A stretch of DNA of 64,000 nucleotides from contig NC_092799.1 in assembly GCF_918797505.1 (NCBI RefSeq), forward strand, positions 28,024,382 to 28,088,381, given 5' to 3'. This DNA comes from Bemisia tabaci. Taxonomy: Eukaryota > Arthropoda > Insecta > Hemiptera > Aleyrodidae. Each line of letters starts with the position of its first letter. The stretch's first letter is position 1. A program made the translations under genes and the position numbers. Below are positions 1 to 12,635 of this stretch, piece after piece. The notes below the pieces were generated by a model. That model was given only the letters and a program-made list of their open reading frames with translations, had not been told where the DNA came from and searched no databases.

Positions 1-165
1 AGTAAAATTACCGAGAAAGTCACTAATTTTACCGAGATTTCTCAGTAAAATTACCAATTCCATAAATGGTAATTTTACCAAGAAAAAACTGGGATCAAAT
101 AGAACCCTGAATTCTTGGTAATTTTACCCTTTTCTTAGTGAATACACCGAGACTTTTTTTCAGTG
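1..165. mobile_element. Family A MITE, right part, cut by window edge
   Basis: The segment is made of repeated GGTAATTTTACC-like units and ends with TTTTTTTCAGTG at 165. It matches the complete family A copies at 22170-22585 and 54837-55251 nearly base for base, so it is the end of a third copy. The flanking TA duplication seen at the other copies appears here as TG, so it is probably mutated. It has no coding capacity. Confidence 0.85.
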
Positions 166-239
166 TGTCCCTGACCCATTATGCGCAGGAACAGGCTCTA
201 GTAAATCGCTTTAAATAATGAAAATCCACAAAAAATCGA

Positions 240-665
240 CGCGAAATAGAGCATGATTTGGATTACATTTTGCAGTAAGGAGCCACTATTTCTGGCTTTT
301 CCATAAAAGCACCTTCCTGCAGAGGGAAACCTATTGCATATGTGGATTGCATTTTGCAAAAAGGAACCAGGAGCATTTCGATGTTGCTAAGATTGTGCAA
401 CTTACTTTACCCTGCAAATCTGAACTGATAATATGTATATACAAATTTTATCTTTACTCTGAATATATTATGAATTCAAGAGGAAAATTATCCTTGTAAA
501 TGTGTTTTTTTTCACCATTCCAGTAATTTTGTTGCGAAGAATGTATGTTGCACAATCCTAGCAATATTGGAATTCTCTTGGTTCCTTTTTGCAAAATGCA
601 ACCCATATGCGGTTTCTAAAAGAGTCAGAAAAAAGGGTTCCTTATTGCCAAATGCGGTCCATTTA
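240..665. repeat. Family F-related repeat segments
   Basis: Stretches such as TTGGATTACATTTTGCAGTA (from about 249) and TTGCAAAATGCAACCCATAT (from about 590) match the ends of family F elements at 8073-8213 and 45701-45834. The piece around 300-345 with a GCAGAGGGAAACC core also recurs there. The arrangement looks like one or two rearranged copies; I cannot set exact borders. No gene is seen. Confidence 0.5.
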
Positions 666-1060
666 TTATTGTGTTCTTATTCTCTTTTCTCCCGCACTAT
701 ACTCCTCGATCCAACGATATTTCACTGAATGGAAGCTTGGTTCACAATTAAATCGGTTTGACGATTCCTGATTCCTTGAATCAGTGGTGAAATCAGAATT
801 CTTGATGAGCGCAATGAGCCACGAGGGCGGCCTGCCGTGTGTGAGTGCGTCGCGCTGTATAGCACGTGAGGCACCACCGTCAGTTGCTCGATAACTGTAA
901 TAAATCACGAATTATATGGATTTATACGTTGAGTGTCAACCGAATTTACATTTAATTCGGCAACGTTGTACACGGTTAAACGGTGAGGCCACGTGATTTA
1001 CGTTAGGCTCACTGATTCGAAATGACATATCGATGGCTAAAGTTTGAAACTGTGTATCCC

Positions 1061-1322
1061 TATACTGCCGTGCTAAGGAAAAACGTCATATGAGCATTCA
1101 AATGTTGCCAAATTTCCTCTCAGAAAATATCAACTTTTGAAGAAAGTTATGAATATTTTTTCTTGAAAATTTCTGACTTTTTAGATTAAAGGACGAATGA
1201 AATCCTCTGAAAAATCAGTACAGATATATTCACCAATTTCCCTATAAATAAGTATTTTGTAGAAGGAACTTTGGCAACACCTGATGGCTCATACGGCGTT
1301 CTTCCTTAGCACAGCAGTATAG
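1061..1322. mobile_element. Family C MITE, copy 1
   Basis: The ends are inverted repeats: TATACTGCCGTGCTAAGGAA on the left and CCTTAGCACAGCAGTATA on the right. Each is followed inward by a GTTGCCAAATTTC / TTTGGCAACACC subterminal arm, so the first and last 60 or so bases pair. The interior is AT-rich with no open frame. Further copies lie at 9904-10160, 16566-16823, 25264-25523 and 53687-53942. Confidence 0.85.
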
Positions 1323-4300
1323 CGGTGTTTCTTAATCTCTGCTCTTATTTTATTTTTTCGAAAAGAAACAATTCAACTGTATAGCTAGAAATTTTACGGG
1401 TCATTCTGCTAATGGAGAAGAAAAAAAGGAAGTTTTCACGGAATTAGGTTGCTCTAGTTTTTTAACGATAAAACAAATTATGATAGAAAGTCTGCAATGT
1501 CGCAAATGGAGATACAAGGTGTCACGGAAAAAAAAATTAGGGTTTATCCCCTAGAATCATGGTACTACCCCAATTTGTTGGATGATGTGGACATTTCTAG
1601 TTAATTTTGGTAGCACCGCAAAATTGGGGTTAGAAACCTAATTTATTGGGGTACTTCCACAATGGAGCTCTTGTAGGTGTCCTTTGCGATGTAAGTATTG
1701 TTTTCTATGTAAAATTTCGCGTGAAACACGATGGTGCGGTTTCTCGGTATTCCCTGACCGTAGCAACCCTGATAGTTAGTACAGAACCGGATTAACCGAA
1801 CGGTCTATGTAAGCGTGCCCTCAACTGAAGTAACTGTATATTCGTTTCATACAACCGAGCCCTCGGTTATCACAATCGGCCTCCTTGTACAGTTTGGTCC
1901 GTGCAACCTAATTATTTCTGAAGTCCCAGCTTGATCGCCGTTTTAGGAAATTCCGACGCTATTCCCTCCTTTTGGAGAATTTCAGGTTTTTGCGCGTTTA
2001 GCAAGAAGAAAACGTATAATATCCTCTGACGCCTTAAGCCCTGCAGCTAAATGTGATGGTACAGTGCCATGGAATTACGCAAAGTCGCTCGCGGTGGAAA
2101 TGGCGACACTTTATGTAGTGTGTTTTGACGTGATCGGAAAACGGGAAATGCATTTCGCATACAAATCGATTCCTGCGCAAAAAGGGAAGGCATGTACGAG
2201 AGAATCTGCTTAAGAGCACGTTTTTCCTCAGTGTTTCTTCCCTTGAGAGGAATTCTGCTACCTCTTTGGTTTCAGGTTGATGCCGACCATTAAATTAGGT
2301 TATGAGAAAAATATTATTCTTTGCTAGAGGCTGGATACATCGATTCTTCGACCGAAACTCGAAAACTCCAACACATTTTAACAATTTACGATTCGATATG
2401 AAAAAAGAAATAAGAATGAAAAAAAGTCATGGAATTACTCAAAATAATTCTCAGCTTTTTTGGACTTGTAAAACGTTTTGATGTGGATAAGAATGAAGGA
2501 AAGATTTTAAAAATTTACTCACGAGCTTCATAGGAAAATTTTTTCAACTGAGGAAGTAAAAAATAGCTCTTTGAGAGAAATTTTTTTAATCACCAGGCAA
2601 AATTTACTTGAAAATTCATTGTGATTGGTAAATAAACCGATTGAAAAACCAAGAATCAAACTTGCTTGCTCACATTCGAATATAAATGATTCCGATGAGG
2701 CTACTTTTAACTATCGTGATTTTCTTCCTTTCAGAACATTCACCAGTATTTTGTACCATATGCGTACCGTTAAATACAAATATACTCTCCGATTCCCCTA
2801 ATTTAAAAACTTTGACGAGTCAACAAAATCAGAATACGAATCAGTTATCAGAAGATTCCAAGTCAACTAAGTTCTATCATATTAGCTCATTTGAATACCG
2901 GGCTTGTTTTGCTACGACGCGAAAATTTAGATGACGAAAAATTTAACCTGGGACTGCAGTAATTCAACGGTCATTATCAATGCTTATCAGCTCGGTGAGA
3001 TTTTTCTGGAAGATCGTGACTCCTAGTCGAGTCCTTCAAGATCATGCCGTTCTGATCAACTGAGAGTCTTCAACATTTGATACTAAATCAACCTTCAGCA
3101 CAAATATTAGTAAGCAGACGATATTTGAAAAAATCGCGATTTTTCTCTCAAAATTTTAATGTACAAAACAACACATTTAGTACTTTTTATTTTGGATCTT
3201 GCAAAAAAAACACAAAATCTATCCGACCTTAATTCGCTGAGACTTGAATTTCTTTCAAGACATTGATAATATCTAAAACAAGTTGAGAAAATTATACTCG
3301 ACTGCTTTGGGATTTTATTCCTAAAGGCTCGTGCAGTTTTCAAAAATCACGAGCACAATGTACCCACATTTGTTCCCCAAATTGAATGAGAGCAAAGAGA
3401 TTCATTCAATTTTTGCGAGGAAGCGAATTTTCTTTTTAACATACGAGTATTTAATCCTCTCCCTCTATACGACTCTCCGCTCTCTCCTTTTGCTCTATTA
3501 GATGCACGCCCTTTTGCTGCTGTATTAAAGAAAAACGTTGTGGGAAAATTCAGACGCTGCCAATAAAATCCGATTTTCTGAAAAATCAAAACACATATCG
3601 ATGGTGAAACTGCCAGACCACTTATCTGATTTGCAGTTTTTAAAAATCTTTCCTCCCATTTTATTTTTTTAAAGAGAGCGAATCAATATAATTCCTTGAA
3701 GTTTTCATGGAGTTTTCATCGTGTAGAGAGGGATAATCACGGGGTTTTCAAGAAATGACGTTGAATAGTTTTCTATGTAAAAAATAAAGTACGTAGGAAG
3801 TCTGCAACGTCGCAAAGCGAGATACGTTGTTTGATGATTATACCATCGATTTTACACGCTATTTAAACTAAAAAGCCTGAAAATTTACAAAAGAAAATAT
3901 ATACGTAACTTTCCTCAAAAGTAAATATCATATCGAGGGAAATTTTGCAACAATCGCTTATTCACGGCGTTTTTCCTCAGCACGGAATGCTTGATCGATT
4001 ATAGACCAGTTTCATTTCGCATCTTTTGCGTCCATTAAGGTATGTATCCTTACAAAGCAGAGCAAAAATATGATGTATCTTAATAGAGAAAATCCAGAGA
4101 TGACTGCATGCTGCAAATTCAGGTCTGGCGCGGCGGGTGGTTGACCGATGCTTGGAAATAAGGGGGAAATCCTCGGATACTATTTGCATGTAGCAAAGCA
4201 GTGCGCATATACGCACACATTTGGAAATACTTAATTTAGAGGACACTACGCGAGTGCCTCCTTAAAATATAGGTATTCTCGACTTCAATCTTTTTTCTTT

Positions 4301-4324
4301 AAAAAAAAAAAAAAAACCTGACGC
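1323..4324. other. Gene-free repeat-rich stretch
   Basis: I see no exon with plausible coding content. A weak fold-back lies near 1525-1675, where TTAGGGTTTATCCCC is answered by an AACCTAATTTATTGGGG-type arm. The TTGCGATG / GTCGCAAA motifs near 1500, 1690 and 3808 recur elsewhere (for example near 54000), so they are also repeat fragments. Confidence 0.5.
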
Positions 4325-4423
4325 GAGAATAATTAAAAGAATGAGAGGATATCCGTGAATTACACCACACTCTAAGAAATAGAGGGGCGGAGGTCTGAAA
4401 ATGCGTAAAATAACAGAGGAAAG

Positions 4424-4455
<32 letters not shown>

Positions 4456-4558
4456 AGCTTTCCTCTGTTATTTTACGCATTTTCAAACCTCCACCCTTCT
4501 ATTCCTTACAGTGTGATATAATTCACGGATACCTCCTCATTCGTTTAATAATTCTGAG
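4325..4558. repeat. Long palindrome with poly-T centre
   Basis: The left arm at about 4325-4424 is matched in reverse complement by the right arm at about 4456-4558. For example GCGTAAAATAACAGAGGAAA is answered by TTTCCTCTGTTATTTTACGC. About 25 T residues plus a few bases separate the arms. The arms differ at scattered positions, as expected for an old fold-back element or MITE. No coding content. Confidence 0.85.
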
Positions 4559-4774
4559 ACACGGATCATTGACTCTTCCTGGTGCTTAAGGTGGAAAAGC
4601 ACGGGAAAAACGACCCAAGGTCCGAGGGGTAGGTTCCTAACAGGTTTTAACTGGCTTTGGATAAATGCCAGTGTTACTTTACTTTTTCCAGAGTAGATAC
4701 AATTCGGGTAAGGCTGGAACCTGTATCTACCTAGACCATGCCATATTATTTTGACCTATCTTTCAAAGCATGAC

Positions 4775-5158
4775 CACTAGCAGGGTGTCTACTAAAACAG
4801 GCTGGCCGAAAATCAGTACTTTTACGGTGCCCTTTCAGTTTCAGTACATTCCCAAGAAATCCAGTACTTCCTCAACAGAGAAATTTAGTACTTTTTCAGT
4901 ACCCCCTTTGACGAAATTCGATAAATTTCAAAAATTTGAATTTCTCGCTCTAATTGCTACAAAAATGACATAAAATCTGGACCATCTAAAAGAATTTCCG
5001 CTTTTTTCAGAACTCCCAGGCCGCCCTAAAAAAATCAGTACTTTTTCCGAACTTTCCGGACTTATAGACATCACCCTGCCACTAGATCAATTTTTCCGCC
5101 CTAAAAAAATCAGTACTTTTTCCGGACTTTCCGGACTTATAGACACCCTGCCACTAGA
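4775..5158. mobile_element. Inverted-repeat element with CACTAG.GGGTGTCTA ends
   Basis: The left end reads CACTAGCAGGGTGTCTA and the right end TAGACACCCTGCCACTAG, an inverted pair. The interior repeats AATCAGTACTTTTTCCG-like units, and a block of about 77 bp is tandemly duplicated at about 5022-5170. The same CAGTACT / TTCCGGACTTT motifs reappear near 16100-16160. It lies just beyond the splice donor of the NRF-like exon, so it is in that gene's intron. Confidence 0.7.
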
Positions 5159-5217
5159 TCATTTTTTCCGTCAAAACTTCATCCCCCATGCTAGATCTCT
5201 AACTCAACGGCACTTAC

Positions 5218-6274
5218 TTTTAGCGGCCCACGGCATGCCGTTCTTGAGGGCGGTCAGGTAGAGCTCGGTGTCGGCCTCGCAGCTGGGGCTCAGCTTGGAG
5301 CTGGGGTTGCGCATCCTCCACTTGTCGGCCAGCCGGCTGGGGTTGTACAGGTCCAGCACCTCGACCAGGCTGTGGCTCGAGTTGGGCCGGAAGACGGGCG
5401 TCCCGCGGAAGTCCGACATGAACGGCGCCGACGCCCGCAACAAATTCTGCGCCTCCGCGGCTTCCATCACCTCCTTCTCGCCCAGGCTCCGTTTCTCCTC
5501 GGCACTCCTCCTAGCGCGACTCTCCTTCTCAGCGTTTCCTTCTTTATCCTTCTCGTCTTCGTCTTCGGTATCCCTGGTCCACTGGGTCTTCCCGGAGTGG
5601 CCGTAGAGGAGATCCGAGTCGTCCTTGTCGGCGTAGTCGTCGTCGATGTCCAGGGCGCGGTCGCCGACGATGTCGCCGAAGGTGACCTCTCGATCGTCGT
5701 TGTCCTCTTCCTCGATGTCTTCCCCCTCGTTCCCGATCTCGGCGAGCTTCGCCTTCAGCTCGCCCAGCATCCGAGCGTTCTCGGCGTTCTCTTCGGCGGT
5801 CTGGTTGTTGCTGGATTCGGTTTCTTTCGCATCGCTGTTGCTCGCCACCAGGATGATGTCGTCGACGTTCCGGTCGATCTTCCGGTTCTCTTTGCCGTCT
5901 TTGATGGTCTCCGCCTCCTCCTCGGCCATCCGCTGGCTCGCCGACTTCTTCGGGATGTCCGTGTTCATCACCCGACGGACCTCCTCGTCTACCGGACTTG
6001 CAGCCGGGGTTTCGGACTCCTGGGTGGTTCTCTCACTCGTCGCGTTTTCCGGTTTCCCGCGCGAGAGGATGACGCTCATGTTCTGGTTCATCTGGGAGAG
6101 CTCGTCGCGCAGAGCCGCCAGCTTCGGGAACGACGACCATTTCTCGGAGGCGTTTCGGGATACGTAGGAATCATTCGAGAAAGGGATCGAGTTGTTACTC
6201 GAGCTCGAGCTTTCGATCGATTTGCACTGGCTCAAATAGATGAGCGTCAAAACGCTCAAAATTTTTGGCAGCAT
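5218..6274 (-). CDS. NRF-6-like secreted/membrane protein, first coding exon (partial)
   Basis: This reads as 352 codons from ATG at 6274 and ends after one base of the next codon at a perfect donor, AAA|GTAAGTG. The start MLPKILSVLTLIYLSQC looks like a signal peptide. An in-frame ATG eight codons upstream (6298) is possible, but the 6274 ATG has A at -3. A long low-complexity region rich in Glu, Asp and Ser follows, most acidic at about residues 178-245, with a dibasic RARR near 260. The last 21 residues, CEADTELYLTALKNGMPWAAK from about 332, fit the first cysteine and the C..D..LYL..L..G..WA.K start of the NRF domain found at the N-terminus of insect nose-resistant-to-fluoxetine proteins (acyltransferase-3-like multipass proteins). 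GC content is far above its surroundings. The remaining domain and membrane exons must lie left of position 1; none is visible. Assignment rests on the short C-terminal motif plus the signal peptide. Confidence 0.72.
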
Positions 6275-6599
6275 TTTCGTTGAATCGTTCAGAGTCATAA
6301 AACAAACATTTGAGCTTGATGAAATGTATCTGGGAATCAGAGCTGAAGAGCACTTACGGTTGCACAAGTTGAACGCAACGTTTACTCTTCACACAATCAA
6401 CGAAATTTCAGATTATCCGACAATGATAAAATCTATTTTTGTGTTTTTTCCCCTTTTAAAATATCTCAGAAAAAACAAAAGGCACAAACTGTAAGTATTG
6501 TCAATTATTGGTAAAAAGTTTGGTCGAAAGTGGTTAGAGCGGTCACAAATGGTAAACACGGAAAAATATCCAATGCGTTCAATTTGAGCGAAGTTTCTT

Positions 6600-7200
6600 T
6601 TTAAAGTACACGATTGAAATTTTTTAAAAAATTGAAAACTCGAACGCGAGCATGAAAGCGACCGTCCGAAGGCGATTTCTCAAAAAATCATCGTCGCAGA
6701 GAAATATACAAAACTAATCGAGGAAAGAATCTTCACTAATATACGATTTTCCGAACTGCCCGATTAAATCTCGGTTGCACCACGAGTCGCGAAACACGAG
6801 TGACGGGTTCGAGATCCACGCGGAAGCTTCGAAAATTATTCAAAAATTTCTAGGAAACGAATCCGCCGGGGCAGGAAAACGATTGGCGGAAACTTGCGGG
6901 AGCGCGCGAAATTCCGAGCGATCACGAATAATCCGCCGTGCAGAAATCGGAGGCGTGTGTCGTCCAATGCGGTCACGAGAGCGACTGGAAAACAAACAGG
7001 AGTCGCGGGTGTCGAACCGTCGATCGGCGGAAGAGAATCGCGACCCAGGCTGAGGATTCGATAGAGTGGCGGCGGCGACCAATCAGGATCGACGCTTGAC
7101 GCGGAACCGGCGCCCGACGATCGCGTGAATCTACGATGCACGGGACACGCGAAATTGCCTAACCTCTCGGGCGTTTCAACCCACAGCTCTACCACGCTAA
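6600..7200 (-). promoter_or_regulatory. CpG-rich upstream region of the NRF-like gene
   Basis: The 600 bases upstream of the NRF-like start are rich in CpG (clusters of CGCG, TCGCG and CGATCG around 6640-7150), in contrast to the AT-rich flanks. No convincing protein is encoded. A promoter or 5' UTR exon is the simplest reading. An acceptor-like CTCTGATTCCCAG just upstream of the start (near 6330) would allow an upstream noncoding exon. I cannot mark a transcription start. Confidence 0.4.
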
Positions 7201-8072
7201 GAAAAGAAGCAGTTGGCACTGAACCATAGAATAAATAGACTACGTCAACAGAAGCGAAAGCTCCGTAAGAACCAATGTTAACATTTTTCTTCTCAGAGTC
7301 GGTCCTTATTGAAACCAATTTCGAGGTTACCTACAAATAAAAAAGTGGAAAAAAACATTAAATTTTAAGCGAATTTACAGTACTTCTTCGGTTCAACGAT
7401 AAACAAGTTAAAAGAAAACTCTTTCAATTCCTTAAAACGTATGTATCCGTTATTATTCGACCTCTCCAAAACGTCGACCTACCGCAAACGTAAACAGTAC
7501 TTATTGAAACAGCCTCCTTTCGTTATGCTTCGTTGACATGAAAATGGCGGTGGCTTTCGCTTCTGTTGACGTTAGTCTCTTTATTCTATGACTGAACGTA
7601 AAAAAATAAAAAATTCAATGAAGAAATGAAGAAAAACATGGAAAGAAAGGAAGAGAAAAACGATAGATAGAGAAACATACCTCTGACCAATTAGGAATAT
7701 CGAACATTCTCACTCCGTTTCAGCCCACCTTCTCCGCGGATGATCTGGAAGCAGAAAACGATTTTATTTTAGGATTGAATTCAGACCATTTAGAATTGTG
7801 CGTTGAGAAGAACTGGTAAAGAAAGTTCTGTATGGATCGAATATTGCAGATTCAGAAAAAAGTTTCGATTAACGAATGGAAATTTTCAAATTTACAGAAT
7901 AAGGCGCATAAGGTACACAACCGACAAATAAGGCTTCATAAAGCTGGAAAGCGACCTAAAAGAAAAGAAATGTTTAGGTTTTGCAAATGAGAGGTCGCTG
8001 TGTGACATTAACAAAGTTCTCACATAAAAACGCATTGACGGAGTTTTTTCCAAGTTTTAGTCCATTACTTGG
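7201..8072. other. No gene seen
   Basis: AT-rich sequence without splice-bounded open frames or clear inverted repeats. GCTTTCGCTTCTGTTGACGT near 7554 echoes ACGTCAACAGAAGCGAAAGC near 7242 in reverse complement, so a degraded inverted-repeat element of about 330 bp may lie here. Confidence 0.4.
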
Positions 8073-8213
8073 ACCACATTTTGCGATAAAGAACCTTCAT
8101 TTCGGCTCATTTTAGAAACAGCATATAATATGTGTCATTGGTTTCCCTATGCAGAGAGGTGCTTTTATGGAAGAGCCAGAGGTAGTGGTTCCTTATTGCA
8201 AAATGTAATACAT
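8073..8213. mobile_element. Family F MITE
   Basis: The ends TGGACCACATTTTGCGATAA and TTATTGCAAAATGTAATACA are inverted repeats, with a central GGTTTCCCTATGCAGAGAGG shared with the other copies. Related copies lie at 45701-45834, where the insertion site is clear, and 61891-62030. Non-coding. Confidence 0.7.
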
Positions 8214-8605
8214 TTAGTTATTTTTCATTACTCCCTGTATTTTTAACCATTCTTCAGTATTTTGACTGTCTAAATTACTTGAAAGAAGATCATTTTTCGG
8301 AATTTTCATTCTGTCAAGAGTGACAGATTTAATTGTAAAAATCACTAGCTGCAGCTAAGTGCTTGGTCAGTTTTTTTCAAATCATCTAATTGACAGGCTC
8401 AACACAGCAAAATTGCGAATGAGAAAATTAATTATTACGTACGGATTTCAAACACGCCTCTATACCAACTACACGTTTTAGCCAATAATTGATCTAAATA
8501 ATGAGGAGCATTAAAGCGACTAAGAAGGAGTAATTATTCCATTAGGCTTCGTATACAATTATCGGGCAGTGTGTCAAGAGCGTGCCGAGAGAAATGATTG
8601 TCATT

Positions 8606-8762
8606 GGCGGATCCAGCAAATTGGCAACACCGTATTTTCTAAATTTAAACCTATGGAAATGTATCGATTCTTGATGGGGCAAGGTGCTTCGACAAGAATC
8701 GATTATTTAACACAGCTCTAAATTAGGGAGAGTCAGTGTTGCCAAATTGCTGGTTCCGCCCC
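8606..8762. mobile_element. Family E MITE, uninterrupted copy
   Basis: GGCGGATCCAGCAAATTGGC at the left end and GCCAAATTGCTGGTTCCGCC at the right end are inverted repeats. A second copy at 45579-45875 carries a family F element in its middle, so this copy shows the uninterrupted form. Length is about 157 bp, non-coding. Confidence 0.8.
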
Positions 8763-9903
8763 CGATTATCGTGATCTAGACTCTCACTATTTGTAGTAAA
8801 GTAAGCATAAGACGCTATCGAATTTTTGAGGGAAACCCTAGATCCATACATAACCCCGACGAACAACGATTATTCGGGACACTTTTATTTTTAAGATCTT
8901 TCGTCAGAATGGTGAAATGATGTTGTGTTCGGATACGTAATGGTGGCAAAACTTATGAATATTCAACTTTAAAAGGAAACACTCGACTGAATATCGTCCA
9001 CTGTGTCGATATTTTGAAATTTCGGAGGCATACTTGCCACACACGCGAATATACATTTTTATCATTAGTTGCGTATACCTTGACACGCTGACACTTTGCG
9101 AGAATCAATTTACAATATTATAAATACGTCCAGAGTTTTAATGGCTATGTTTTCATTCTTTTAAAAATTCTTTCTTAAAGGTGCCAATACCGCCTTTTGA
9201 CATCAAGAAAACATTAATGCGTTTTCTATGAATACAAGAATGGAGAATTTGCACGCAACTTCTTTATTGCTTAATCTGAAAGAGCTCAAAGAGCTGATTA
9301 TGCAGTATAATTTTTTTCTGATATGGGAAATACTAAGTAAATAGATTTAAAATTGAGAAAATTCACCGCCTAGTGACGTCTTTAGGCGGCTTTTCCCATT
9401 TGAACACATGTGCTTTAGCAGAATAGATCATTTTGTCATATCTCCTCATCTCAATGTGTAGTTACGCCCTTGTGTCAGCCAAGCGGCGAATTGTTCAATT
9501 TAAGAATGAAAGGTATCCTCGTGTTCAATTCACTCAGTGGTTTCCACGTAAATACGAAATCCATCAAATTTCAAGACACCTGGAAATTCTCCGTTGTCAC
9601 TATGGAGAAAACTTTGAAGAGCCTTCATTTTAAAATGACACACATTTCAAATAATACGACAAATTGTAAAGATGACAAACAACACGATTGTAAATATTTG
9701 AATGACAAATTGTAAAGAGATTGTAATACACGTTCAAGTTCGGAAGATTCAATTTCAGTTGATTACACACACATTATTCTGCGATGGAATTGAATCTCGT
9801 GGGCGGGCTGGGAGTAGTGTGATTATACCATTGCGTGTTGGAGCTGACAAATTATATACCTACTTGACTCTTGACTCCTTTTTTTTCGGGAGCGCCTCAC
9901 CAG
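8763..9903. other. No gene seen
   Basis: AT-rich sequence with no recognisable gene or complete element. Several short open frames occur around 9430-10000, but none has splice context, domain-like composition or a recognisable motif. Confidence 0.4.
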
Positions 9904-10160
9904 GACTGCCGTGCTTAGAAAGAACGTCGTATAACCATTCGAGAGTTGCCAACTTTTCATCAATGAAATGTTTATTTTTGAAGAAAGTTATGAATATTTA
10001 TCTTTGAAATTTTCAGGAACTTTAGGTGAAATAGCGAACGAAATTATCTGGAAAATTGGAGCGAAAATATTCATCAGTTCTCCAGAAAATTCGTGTTTCA
10101 TCAAAGACAAGTTTGGCAACGCTTGAAGGTCCATACAGCGTTTTTCCTTCGAACAGCAGT
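9904..10160. mobile_element. Family C MITE, copy 2
   Basis: It starts ACTGCCGTGCTTAGAAAGAA and ends TTTTTCCTTCGAACAGCAGT, with the inner GAGAGTTGCCAAC / GTTTGGCAACGC arms typical of family C. The right terminus has several substitutions, so this is an older copy. Confidence 0.75.
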
Positions 10161-12635
10161 GTATCACAATGCGAATTAGTCTATTATAGAAGAGGAACAC
10201 GTTTAAGTATTGAACAAGATTTCTTAGTTTTTTTGGATTAATATCTAACGTTATGTGATATTCTTTTCCCTTCTATCAAGAACAGATAAAAACTCCGTAT
10301 TCATGCTCACGATTAGTAAGAAGATCCTCCCACAAAGTGGACAACTAATTGAAATCAGCTGGCTAGTCTGATTCAGGAATGTATTGGAAGTAAGGCTACC
10401 TTGATGATAAGATTCCGATCTAATACGCGTTTAACCAAGAAGAAGAAAAAAAAATCAAAATTATAACAAAAATTGACAGTTTCCTTTTCTTGTTTTAGAA
10501 AAACGATCGTTCCTAACAATGTTTCGTTTGATCACGAAAAAAGAGTAATTCATTTACAATACGGCGTAGGATTAGTAGTGGCTAAGTGGAATCAGTATAG
10601 TTGGACGCGACTCAACTACATTCCATTGTAACCACTCAGTATCCAACTCTTTATTGGTTCCTCATTTCAAAATTTAGTTCGACTGAAAGCCATAACACAA
10701 CATGTTTCATATTTTTAGGTGTAATGGTGCAGAGAGTTATTAGCCTTCTAGTTCTTCAAATCGCTCTTCCCATTTAAGGAACCCTTTTCCCGTCAGAAAT
10801 ATCAAACATGACTCTTTCAATGCTTCGAGTGTATAAATTGCTGCGGTATTGCGAAAAAACGTGATTTTGCTGCCTTACCCATTTGAAAACACCGTTTTCG
10901 GGGTCTTTTCATTTTTACCCGCGACTCGACCGGTCGAGAAATTTTTGCACCCCTGTTTAAATGCCTTCGAGTTATCGATACAGTTGAGTGCAGACTGCAA
11001 ATTGACCGAGGTTATTGTTGCAATAGTCGTTGATATTGCGTTCCGACAGGAGTGAAGCTCAGGAGCAGGGAAACGTAGCTCCAGGATGCCGGGATAAATT
11101 AAATTCAGATAATTTCTTCATCGAGGTCTAACCGCAGTAACTGCTCCTCCGTAGCGCTATTGCTGATCCTTAATGAAATTTCGAAATCGTAAAATTGAGG
11201 ATAGCCATTACTCTTGAAACTCACAACTGTGAGTAAATCGAGTAAATATACTTCAAATAAAACAGCGTTATCTAATTATCAATATCTGGATATTCCGAGC
11301 GAAAAGGAATTAAAAAAAACAGTGACAGGGAGAGTATCGAGTTTTTGCATTCATTCTCATTCCGCCTTCAATTGTTTAGGTAGGCCAAAGAATATCCTTC
11401 ACGTGACAATAGTTATCAATTCGCAGGTATCTGTATTGTGTTTTCTACAAATCTTTCCGAGGAAAAAACTATGTACGTAACCTCCTTGCTGACAACTTTC
11501 ATGTTGGCTACTGACTCTATATTCAGTGTATTTTGCACAATACAATACATTTATTTTTTTGTAAAATTCGAGTCTCTTAGTTCGTTATTAATGACATATA
11601 CATAAATACATACAATATGCAATCCCAAATCTCTAGAGGGGCGGTGCCCCCCCCCCCTACTCCCTCGGAAGGAGGAGCAAAAAACTCCTCTGCTCAAACA
11701 TTAACCACATTGACTTTTTTTGGGGGAAGCGTATGGTGCGGTTAAAGTTAAGTTGAACGTTCATGACGAACCTTATGCTAAAGCTGCATGCATTTTAGAG
11801 GGAAATTTTTGCAACGTTTTTCACGTTTTTAAAATTTTTCGATGGTGGACTTCCCCTGAATTTTCTTTCGGGAAAATAACACGAATATTTATGATGTACT
11901 ATTGCTTGACTATTTAGTAAAAAAACAACGCTGCGTTTAATTTTCACAGAGCACGGATAGAGGGCATGCTACACACATGAATGAAATTAAAACCGAGGAA
12001 ACTTAAATAGTATTGACACTTCCCTTACCGCATCGTTTAAAAAAAGAGAAAAAATCGCATCCTCATTTTCGTTCTGGGACAGTCTGTTGACTTCCCTGCA
12101 TTCGCCGTTTTGCAAACTATACCGAGAAAATGATGGGGCGTTAAAGTGAGGATTGGCTATTTTCGATGCAGGAACATAACTTCCCCCAAAAATTCATGTT
12201 ATACCTATAAAAATTTGGCAACTCCTTGATGTTCATTACGGCGTTGTTCCTTAGCACGGCAGTATAAACGTGTGGGGGTGTATCCACGGTGAGGAATCGA
12301 AGATGGGTTTTAGTCGGGAAGACGAACAGTTACCACAAGTTGAATTAGTTTTGCAAACACTGGGGTCTGAAAAAGATCACTTCCCGGAGCGTCCCCGTTT
12401 TTGCTGGATCATGTATAGTGGATCAGTTAGTAGATGCCGCAAATTATTGTCCCATCATACTCGAAACCGCACTTGCCCCGCATAGTTGCGTTACGTCACT
12501 GATTTACGTTACTAGTCCAAGCTCCCAGAAACGGCTTGAAAGACGCTTATCGTCCTTTTTCCGAGGGATCCTGATTCACTTGGCATTCTATGCTATTACT
12601 TATCGATTTTGCGTAGGATAAGATTTACTTTTCTA
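10161..12635. other. No gene seen; repeat fragments
   Basis: No exon-like sequence. A 12-C run lies at about 11649. A right-end fragment of family C (TTTGGCAACTCC ... CCTTAGCACGGCAGTATA) occupies about 12197-12266 without a matching left end nearby. Confidence 0.4.

Noticed and set aside
5372..6283. 303-codon open frame on the plus strand
   Set aside because: It is the antisense shadow of the GC-rich NRF-like exon. Its composition (Val/Leu/Arg repeats) is the complement of acidic and Ser codons, and it has no start or splice context.
6836..7318. 160-codon minus-strand frame upstream of the NRF-like gene
   Set aside because: CpG-rich promoter-like DNA. No protein resemblance, and it is not joined in phase to the start exon.
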